A stretch of 64,000 nucleotides of DNA from positions 3,100,001 to 3,164,000 of the forward strand of contig OZ245874.1 of assembly GCA_965229335.1 (NCBI GenBank). Direction: 5' to 3'. This DNA comes from JAFKFH01 sp017307375. Lineage in GTDB: Bacteria > Pseudomonadota > Alphaproteobacteria > Ferrovibrionales > Ferrovibrionaceae. Of the stretch, positions 59,324 through 64,000 are shown one piece after another. A program made the translations under genes and the position numbers. Every line of letters starts with the position of its first letter. The first letter of the stretch is position 1. The notes below the pieces were generated by a model that was not told the origin of the DNA, did no database searches, and saw nothing but the letters and a program-made list of their open reading frames with translations.

Positions 59324-60184
59324 ATGCAGCCGACCGTCACCGCGTTCTTCGACAAGGCGACCTCGACGGTCAGCTATCTCGTCGCCGATCCGGCGACCGG
59401 GCGGGCCGCGATCGTCGATGCCGTGCTCGACTACGACGAGGCGGCGGGCCGCACGGCGACGGGCTCGTTCGAGGCGATCGCCGCGGCGGTCGACGGTGCC
59501 GGGCTGACCGTCGACTGGATCCTGGAGACCCATGTCCACGCCGATCACCTGAGCGCGGCGCAGGCCGCCAGGACGCGCTTCGGCGCGCCGGTGGTGATCG
59601 GGCAGCACGTCACCGCGGTCCAGCGGCATTTCGGCGCGGTGTTCGACGTCGAGCCCGGCTTCGTCGCCGACGGCCGGCAGTTCGACCGGCTGGTGGCCGA
59701 CGGGGAGCAGCTGTCGCTCGGCCATATTCCGATCGTCGTGCTGCATGTGCCGGGCCATACGCCGGCCTGCGTCGCCTATCTGGTCGGCGACGCGCTGTTC
59801 GTCGGGGATGCACTGTTCATGCCCGACTACGGCACGGCGCGCTGCGATTTTCCCGGCGGCGACGCCCGCATGCTCTATCGCTCGATCCGCCGCATGCTGG
59901 CCCTCGATCCCGCGACGCGCATGTTTGTCGGGCATGATTACGCGCCGGGCGGCCGCCCGCATGCCTGGGAGACGACGGTGGCCGCGCAGCGGGCATCGAA
60001 CGTGCATGTCCACGACGGTGTGGCCGAGGATGATTTCGTGGCGATGCGCGAGGCGCGCGATGCCCGGCTGGCCCTGCCGCGCCTGATCCTGCCGTCGGTG
60101 CAGGTCAATATCCGTGCCGGCCACCTGCCGCCGCCGGCGGCCAACGGAACCGCCTATCTCAAGATTCCGCTGAACCGGCTCTGA
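59324..60184 (+). CDS. Metallo-beta-lactamase-fold persulfide dioxygenase-like protein (ETHE1/Blh type)
   Basis: A 286-residue protein. Metal ligands are HVHADHLSA (H-x-H-x-D-H start), VLHVPGHTPACV and MFVGHDYAP, and DALFVGDALFMPDYG matches the ETHE1/Blh subgroup. In that family a single iron oxidises glutathione persulfide to sulfite. GAGGGAGGGG precedes the ATG at 59324. It follows soeABC by 14 bases, which supports production of the sulfite that SoeABC removes. No fused rhodanese domain is present. Alternative: a glyoxalase II-like hydrolase. Confidence 0.8.
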   Translation: MQPTVTAFFDKATSTVSYLVADPATGRAAIVDAVLDYDEAAGRTATGSFEAIAAAVDGAGLTVDWILETHVHADHLSAAQAARTRFGAPVVIGQHVTAVQRHFGAVFDVEPGFVADGRQFDRLVADGEQLSLGHIPIVVLHVPGHTPACVAYLVGDALFVGDALFMPDYGTARCDFPGGDARMLYRSIRRMLALDPATRMFVGHDYAPGGRPHAWETTVAAQRASNVHVHDGVAEDDFVAMREARDARLALPRLILPSVQVNIRAGHLPPPAANGTAYLKIPLNRL

Positions 60185-60286
60185 CCCGGCATGCCCTGAG
60201 GATGGTTGATCCACGGGGCTTGACCGCTTACACATGATCGGCAGACTTTCTTTGATCAGTAATGACTGCCGGTTGCGGGTACAGAC

Positions 60287-60493
60287 ATGGCCAAGATTAC
60301 CATCGACGACATCACGCCGGGCCAGCGCTGGGAACAGCGGGGCAGCTTCACCTGGCGCGTGGTCAGGGTGATCGCCTTCCCGGGCGAGGATATGCGGCAT
60401 GTGCAACTGGTGAACGAGCGCGATCCGTCGACCACCAAGACCGTCTCGGTCGACGCGCTGCTCGACAAGACCCTGTTCCGGCCGGTGGCCTGA
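60287..60493 (+). CDS. Small uncharacterised protein
   Basis: A 68-residue acidic protein (MAKITIDDITPGQRWEQRGS at the start), predicted as a small beta barrel. It has no signal or membrane segment. A TTGACC hexamer at about 60218 could be a -35 for it, but no clear -10 was found. The gap 60185-60286 also holds three TGATC repeats. It is convergent with the Sel1/EAL-like gene. Function not recognised. Confidence 0.6.
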   Translation: MAKITIDDITPGQRWEQRGSFTWRVVRVIAFPGEDMRHVQLVNERDPSTTKTVSVDALLDKTLFRPVA

Positions 60494-60519
60494 CCGGCTG
60501 AAGCGCGGCCAAGGGGGCC

Positions 60520-62169
60520 TTACCCCAGGCGGTGGGCACGCCCGAAACTCTTGACCGCGGGGGCCACCCCCGGTCCATCGACATAGTGAACGCCGCTTCG
60601 CTTGACCGCCAGGGCGGTCTCCGGCGTCGGTGCGGCCTCGAAGAAGACCCGCATCCGGCGCCGCCGGGCCTGGCCCACTAGTGCGGCGATATCGGTCAGC
60701 TCCGCCTTGCCCAGCGCATTGAACCGCCCGCTGTCGAGCGTCAGCAGACCGATCTTTGATCCGGCCAGGCGGTCGAAATCCTGGAACCGCACCGGCACGC
60801 GCAGGGCGGTCGAGCGGAAGAACGGGGCCACCACCGACAGGATCTGGAACAGCCGCGATTGCGGGACGCCGGCCGGCATGTCCAGCAGATGGACGATTCC
60901 GCGGCGCTTCGACGTCGGCGGCAGCCGCTTCAGCGCCTGGACATAGCGATCGCGCAGCAGCTTGTTGGCCAGCGTCTCGTAATGGACGGGGATCAGCATC
61001 ATCGCCTTCAGGTGCAGCATGCCGGTCGCCGTCAGGTCGCGGGCGGCGGTCTCGACGATCAGCCGGTCGAGATCGGCGACGATCTGGCCGAACTGGTCGG
61101 GCGTGGCGAACGCGACCTCGTCGTCGACGCTGCCGTTGCCGACCAGCTCGATCCGGTAGGCCGAGACCATGCGCTTCTTCAACTGCGCGATCGGCCAGTA
61201 GCGCGGCGCGGTGGTCGCCGCCATCTCCGCCGCCGCCGCTTCCGATTCGCGCTCGCGCCGGGCGACGGCGCGGTCCAGCGTGCGCGCCAGCGATTCGACC
61301 GAGGTGACCGCCGCCCCGTCGATGCCCGGATCGATCGGCACCGCGACAGAGGCGACGGAGATCTCGGCGCCGCCGGGCACCAGGTCGGCCAGGCGGTTCT
61401 CGATCTCGACCGCGATCGAGCGCGCGGTCGCCTCGGCCTCGGGTTTCAGCGCGTTGCCGAACAGCAGGATGACCCGGTCTTCGGAAACCCGCACGTAGAG
61501 ATCGAGGTCGGTCAGGTGGCGCTCGACCGTCTGGTAGACGACCTGGTGGATATGCGGCCGCACCTCCGCCCAGCTTGCCCCCATGCGGGCATGGACCTGC
61601 TCCAGCCCCAGCACCTGCACCGAACCGGCAAACAGCGTGTCGCCGCCGAGCCGCGACCGCCTGACATAGCCCAGCACCTCGCGCCGGAACCCCTCGGGGT
61701 CGCGCGGATCGAGACGCTGCGGCGGGCGCTCGTTGGGCACCAGGGCGCCGGCCAGGCGCAGCCGGTTCATCTCGTCGGCCACCGCCGACCGTTCGGTCGC
61801 GGTCATCGCCCCGTCGAGCATTTCGGCCAGTTCCGCCGCCTTTTCGCGATGCAGGCCGGGCGGATGCGCGGCGATCGCCCTGGCCAGCCAGACCCGGGCC
61901 TTGACCGGGTCGCGCGGCACGCCGGTGCCGAAGGCGTAGATCACGCCCAGCTTGTACTGGGCCGAGGCATGGCCCTGGGCGGCGGCCTGCTCGAACCAGT
62001 AGGCGGCCTTGCCCAGGTCGACGGCGACGCCCTGGCCCTTGGAATAGAGGGTGGCGAGACTTTTTTGCGCAACCATATGCCCGCGCTCGGCCAGCGGCTG
62101 CCACAGCTTGCGGGCGGCCTCGTACTGGCCCTGGTCGTAGGCGATCGCCCCCGCCCGGTAGTCCGACAT
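60520..62169 (-). CDS. Sel1-repeat protein with degenerate GGDEF-like and EAL-like regions
   Basis: A 549-residue protein, cytoplasmic as no signal is seen. Residues 1-120 hold Sel1 repeats (AQKSLATLYSKGQGVAVD, AQYKLGVIYAFGTGVPRD). Residues about 165-300 resemble a diguanylate-cyclase fold (RPHIHQVVYQTVERHLTDLD, then LYVRVSEDRVILLF) with no GGDEF loop. Residues 322-540 track an EAL domain: RYWPIAQLKKRMVSAYRIEL in place of the E-x-L start, TPDQFGQIVADLDRLIV, and VHYVDGPGVAP at the end. Metal-binding residues look missing, so a c-di-GMP sensor or scaffold is more likely than an enzyme. ATG 62169 follows AGGG by 7 bases. Divergent from a PilZ gene. Confidence 0.7.
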   Translation of the reverse strand: MSDYRAGAIAYDQGQYEAARKLWQPLAERGHMVAQKSLATLYSKGQGVAVDLGKAAYWFEQAAAQGHASAQYKLGVIYAFGTGVPRDPVKARVWLARAIAAHPPGLHREKAAELAEMLDGAMTATERSAVADEMNRLRLAGALVPNERPPQRLDPRDPEGFRREVLGYVRRSRLGGDTLFAGSVQVLGLEQVHARMGASWAEVRPHIHQVVYQTVERHLTDLDLYVRVSEDRVILLFGNALKPEAEATARSIAVEIENRLADLVPGGAEISVASVAVPIDPGIDGAAVTSVESLARTLDRAVARRERESEAAAAEMAATTAPRYWPIAQLKKRMVSAYRIELVGNGSVDDEVAFATPDQFGQIVADLDRLIVETAARDLTATGMLHLKAMMLIPVHYETLANKLLRDRYVQALKRLPPTSKRRGIVHLLDMPAGVPQSRLFQILSVVAPFFRSTALRVPVRFQDFDRLAGSKIGLLTLDSGRFNALGKAELTDIAALVGQARRRRMRVFFEAAPTPETALAVKRSGVHYVDGPGVAPAVKSFGRAHRLG

Positions 62170-62193
62170 TTCCATTCCCTATCGCGACAACTC

Positions 62194-62211
62194 TTTGTCT
62201 GTCGTGACAAA
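62194..62211. promoter_or_regulatory. Inverted repeat in the Sel1-EAL promoter region
   Basis: TTTGTC (62194-62199), six bases, then GACAAA (62206-62211), 24 bases upstream of the Sel1/EAL-like gene's start. A candidate operator or -10/-35 region in the 188-base divergent gap; no firm promoter hexamers were assigned. Confidence 0.3.
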
Positions 62212-62320
62212 AGCATGAACTCAAGTGGTCAAGGGTTGGTTACCATCACAGAACACCGAAATATTTGGGCGCAATTCAGGCGGATTTTAGCGATTTACGC
62301 CGGGGTTTGCCGATAAAGGG

Positions 62321-62370
62321 AACTGGAGTCCAGTTATGTTGCATGGCAACATAAGCTCATGAGTGAGCTT
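62321..62370 (+). promoter_or_regulatory. Structured PilZ leader: three abutting perfect inverted repeats
   Basis: Three perfect inverted repeats follow one another, each sharing one base with the next. They are AACTGGAGTCCAGTT (62321-62335, stem of 6 with loop AGT), TATGTTGC-ATG-GCAACATA (62335-62353, stem of 8) and AAGCTCA-TGAG-TGAGCTT (62353-62370, stem of 7). The PilZ ATG at 62359-62361 straddles the last stem and its loop. GGAG at 62325-62328 lies in the first hairpin. In RNA they form three stacked hairpins around the translation start. GATAAA at about 62312 could be a -10 giving a start near the first hairpin. Confidence 0.65.
62336..62362 (+). CDS. Putative 8-residue leader peptide overlapping the PilZ start
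   Basis: ATG at 62336, 7 bases after GGAG (62325-62328), reads MLHGNISS and stops at TGA 62360-62362, which overlaps the PilZ ATG (62359-62361) as ATGA. The PilZ start has no ribosome site of its own, so the leader may deliver ribosomes to it by reinitiation. Its coding sequence lies in the second and third inverted repeats. Confidence 0.4.
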   Translation: MLHGNISS

Positions 62371-62733
62371 GTTACGGTGATCGCCCCGCCGGATCTCAAG
62401 GCGAAGATGCTGGCGGCCAGCGAACGGCGCAAGGCGCCCCGGGCCGTGCCGCTGGGCTCGGCCTTCGTCACCATCAACACCAGGCGCTATCGGATCGCCG
62501 ACTGGAGCCGGCTCGGCCTGAAGTTTGGTCCGGTGGAGTCGGAGTTCGAGATCGGCATGGTCGTGCCGATCGACGTGGTGATCGACGACTACCGGGTGCA
62601 GCGCATCCAGTTCCACGGCTTCCTGACGGTGCTGCGCGTGGCGGGCGGCGAGGCGGCCGGGCGTTACAACTGCCGCGAAAGCATCGACGCGGCCCGGATC
62701 GACCACTACTTCCGGGTCGTGATCGGCCACTGA
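62359..62733 (+). CDS. PilZ domain protein (c-di-GMP binding)
   Basis: A 124-residue single-domain PilZ-like protein. ASERRKAPRAVPLG resembles the RxxxR c-di-GMP-binding loop and ADWSRLGLKF the D/N-x-S-x-x-G motif. The rest is the beta barrel (EFEIGMVVPIDVVI onward). It would bind c-di-GMP and act on a partner, perhaps the Sel1/EAL-like protein encoded divergently. Start 62359 is the only family-like choice; translation probably depends on the leader structure. Confidence 0.82.
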   Translation: MSELVTVIAPPDLKAKMLAASERRKAPRAVPLGSAFVTINTRRYRIADWSRLGLKFGPVESEFEIGMVVPIDVVIDDYRVQRIQFHGFLTVLRVAGGEAAGRYNCRESIDAARIDHYFRVVIGH

Positions 62734-62755
62734 CCAACGGCGATCGGGACGGAAA

Positions 62756-62831
62756 TGGTGCCCCCAGCAGGATTTGAACCCGCGACCTACTGATTACAAA
62801 TCAGTTGCTCTACCAGCTGAGCTATAGGGGC
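62756..62831 (-). tRNA. tRNA-Thr (anticodon TGT)
   Basis: A 76-base cloverleaf on the minus strand, from GCCCCTA to TGGGGGC in the acceptor stem, with discriminator A and encoded CCA. The anticodon stem-loop ACTGA-TTTGTAA-TCAGT gives anticodon TGT (threonine, ACA codons). T-arm GCGGG-TTCAAAT-CCTGC and D-arm GCTCAGCTGGTAGAGC are normal. It lies 34 bases downstream of rlmB on the same strand, so it may be co-transcribed with it. Confidence 0.97.
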
Positions 62832-62865
62832 ACGCCCGAGCTTCGGCGCGACTGTACGGGCGCCC

Positions 62866-63681
62866 TCAGGCCCTGGCAAGCTCGTAGAGTGCCACGGCCG
62901 CGGCGTTGGAAACGTTGAGGCTTTCGGCCTCGACCGCGATCGGCAGCCGGGCCAGGAAGTCGCAGCGCTCGGCGGTCAGCCGCCGCAGGCCCTCGCCCTC
63001 GGCGCCCAGCACCAGCACCGCCTTGTCGAGATCGGCCGCCACCGCCGCCAGCGTCTTCTCGGCACCGGCATCCATGCCGATTCGCCAGTAGCCGAGGGCG
63101 GCGAGGTCGTCGAGGCTGCGGGCGAGGTTGGTCACCCGGCAGAGCGGCACGCGGTCGAGCGCGCCGGACGCGGCCTTGGCCAGCGCGCCGGTCGCCTCCG
63201 GCGCATGGCGTTCGGTCACCACCACCGCCCGGGCGCCGAAGGCGGACGCCGAGCGCAGAATCGCGCCGACATTGCGCGGATCGGTCACCCGGTCCAGCAC
63301 CAGCACGACGTTGCGCCGGCCGGGCAGGGGGGCGGCGACATCCTGCAGGTCGGGCTCGTCCAGCGGGTCGGCCAGCAGGGCGAAGCCCTGGTGGACCGCG
63401 TCTTCCGGCAGCAGGCGGTCGATCTGGGCGCGGTCGGCCGGCTCGGCCTTGGCCGCGACGTCAGGGGGCAGGGTGGCGCGCGCCTCCTCGGTGACGACGA
63501 GGCGCCGCCAGGTGCGGGCCGGATTCGCCAGTGCGGCTTCGACCGCGTGGCGGCCGTAAAGCCATACGGTACCCCCCGGCGGGGTCGGCCGGCGCGGGGC
63601 GTCCGTACGGCCGCCGGAGGGGGAAAACCCTTTGTTGCCAAGGGGTTTGGGTGAATTGCCATTTCGCTTGCGTCGGACCAT
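62866..63681 (-). CDS. rlmB: SpoU/TrmH-family rRNA methyltransferase (RlmB-like)
   Basis: A 271-residue SPOUT 2'-O-methyltransferase that would modify a 23S rRNA guanosine (RlmB acts at 2251). N-terminal substrate-binding domain: WLYGRHAVEAALANPARTW. Catalytic domain: VLDRVTDPRNVGAILRSA (motif 1), LVLGAEGEGLRRLT (motif 2) and VEAESLNVSNAAAVALYE (motif 3). ATG 63681 is the normal start; the frame is open to 63816 but low-complexity. Followed by tRNA-Thr. Confidence 0.92.
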   Translation of the reverse strand: MVRRKRNGNSPKPLGNKGFSPSGGRTDAPRRPTPPGGTVWLYGRHAVEAALANPARTWRRLVVTEEARATLPPDVAAKAEPADRAQIDRLLPEDAVHQGFALLADPLDEPDLQDVAAPLPGRRNVVLVLDRVTDPRNVGAILRSASAFGARAVVVTERHAPEATGALAKAASGALDRVPLCRVTNLARSLDDLAALGYWRIGMDAGAEKTLAAVAADLDKAVLVLGAEGEGLRRLTAERCDFLARLPIAVEAESLNVSNAAAVALYELARA

Positions 63682-63781
63682 GCCCGTGCTTATAGTCCGC
63701 CGCCAATTCGGCAACAACCACGACGCGAAGGCCCCCGGGCCGCCGGGTCGTGGAAGGCGCCAAAAGACGTCAGCTTCGCGG

Positions 63782-63809
63782 TTGACATTCGACGGTAAAT
63801 CTCGATAGT
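63782..63809 (+). promoter_or_regulatory. Sigma-70 promoter for tRNA-Tyr
   Basis: TTGACA (63782-63787), 16 bases, then GATAGT (63804-63809, 4 of 6 match to TATAAT). The predicted start near 63816 lies about 29 bases before the tRNA 5' end. Confidence 0.6.
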
Positions 63810-63844
63810 GCGCCACGCCGTTCGCGGCGACGGGGCCAAGAGAT

Positions 63845-63930
63845 GGAAGGGTGCCCGAGTGGCTAAAGGGGACGGGCTGTAAACCCGTTGGCGTACGCCT
63901 ACGTAGGTTCGAATCCTACCCCTTCCACCA
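63845..63930 (+). tRNA. tRNA-Tyr (anticodon GTA)
   Basis: An 86-base class II tRNA. Acceptor GGAAGGG pairs with CCCTTCC, followed by A and an encoded CCA. Anticodon stem-loop ACGGG-CTGTAAA-CCCGT gives GTA. The long variable arm TGGCGTACGCCTACG is typical of tRNA-Tyr. T-arm TAGG-TTCGAAT-CCTA is normal. A TTGACA promoter lies upstream at 63782-63809. Confidence 0.97.
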
Positions 63931-63950
63931 TCCCGTCGAAGCGAGGAGGC

Positions 63951-63977
63951 GACCCCCCGGTAGCAATATCGGGGGTC
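63951..63977 (+). terminator. Stem-loop after tRNA-Tyr
   Basis: GACCCCC (63951-63957) and GGGGGTC (63971-63977) form a 7-bp stem 20 bases beyond the tRNA, with no U-run after it. Possible terminator or processing signal. The remaining bases to 64000 hold no gene. Confidence 0.35.
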
Positions 63978-64000
63978 GGCGCCCCGGCAGCGGAGCAGCG

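Noticed and set aside
62343..62354. A 3-codon mini-ORF (ATG GCA ACA TAA) within the PilZ leader
   Set aside because: It has no ribosome site and is out of frame with the better-placed 8-codon leader that has GGAG and an ATGA overlap.
1..64000. CRISPR arrays, insertion sequences, prophage or integrase genes
   Set aside because: No regularly spaced repeats, no transposase or integrase motifs, and no tRNA-disrupting direct repeats were found. Both tRNAs are intact.

Overview
The window is a dense, very GC-rich (about two thirds G+C) chromosomal segment with the gene content of an alphaproteobacterium, most plausibly a Rhodospirillales-type organism. The reasons are the histone-deacetylase/xseB/ispA/dxs/tlyA/rlmD gene order, an RpoH sigma factor with the RpoH-box sequence, a LivFG-CoA ligase operon, a 17 kDa surface-antigen lipoprotein, the Lhr-type helicase/PdeM pair and a CcdA-type thiol transporter. 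The species is not identified. I see no rRNA, CRISPR array, prophage, transposase or insertion sequence. No gap between genes exceeds 300 bases. The longest are about 11486-11721, 46402-46619 and 62170-62358.

Layout, left to right. 1-2576 (minus): the end of a branched-chain-type ABC importer operon (livG cut by the window edge, livF) with an acyl-CoA ligase. 2872-6580 (minus): tandem-hotdog thioesterase behind a clear promoter with a palindromic operator, an anion-type permease and RNase D. 6625-11485 (minus): RND efflux pump (adaptor, then permease) ending in a small HPt protein. 11722-21643 (plus): a housekeeping run of deacetylase-like amidohydrolase, xseB, ispA, dxs, tlyA and rlmD, interrupted by an Lrp regulator, an aminotransferase, an RraA-like aldolase and a MATE exporter. 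21702-23792: large catalase. 23789-30895: esterase, 5'-nucleotidase, AhpD-like protein, aroC, fabI, and a TetR regulator divergent from an MFS exporter. 30873-36405 (minus): glutathione peroxidase, chemoreceptor, J-protein, Sel1-repeat protein and glycine-zipper lipoprotein. 36558-39557 (plus): pdxH, a cation diffusion facilitator and a kinase/P-loop fusion. 39554-42733 (minus): PdeM and the Lhr-like helicase, head to head with a second Sel1 protein. 43694-45800: a MarR regulator with a cysteine-rich tail, plus a Tat-type CPHC protein, divergent from rpoH.

46620-51907 (plus) is a compact transport/catabolism operon: NMT1/THI5-like binding protein, ABC ATPase, permease, cytosine-deaminase-like amidohydrolase and FAD-linked oxidase. 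All are nearly contiguous, so the imported compound is probably a nitrogen heterocycle. 51904-54709 holds an NAD(P)H oxidoreductase, ccdA and two uncharacterised proteins. 54746-60184 (plus) is a coherent sulfur module: a SoeABC-like molybdenum sulfite dehydrogenase followed at once by an ETHE1-type persulfide dioxygenase-like protein. Together these suggest persulfide to sulfite to sulfate.

The right end pairs a Sel1 protein carrying apparently degenerate GGDEF- and EAL-like regions (minus) with a divergent PilZ protein (plus), which suggests c-di-GMP-related output. The PilZ leader is made of three abutting perfect inverted repeats and an 8-codon upstream ORF whose stop overlaps the PilZ start. 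The window ends with tRNA-Thr, rlmB and tRNA-Tyr.

The most interesting non-coding observations are that PilZ leader, a palindromic -35 box that could serve both marR and rpoH with three direct repeats around it, and a promoter at 4165-4192 whose -35/-10 spacer is a perfect palindrome.
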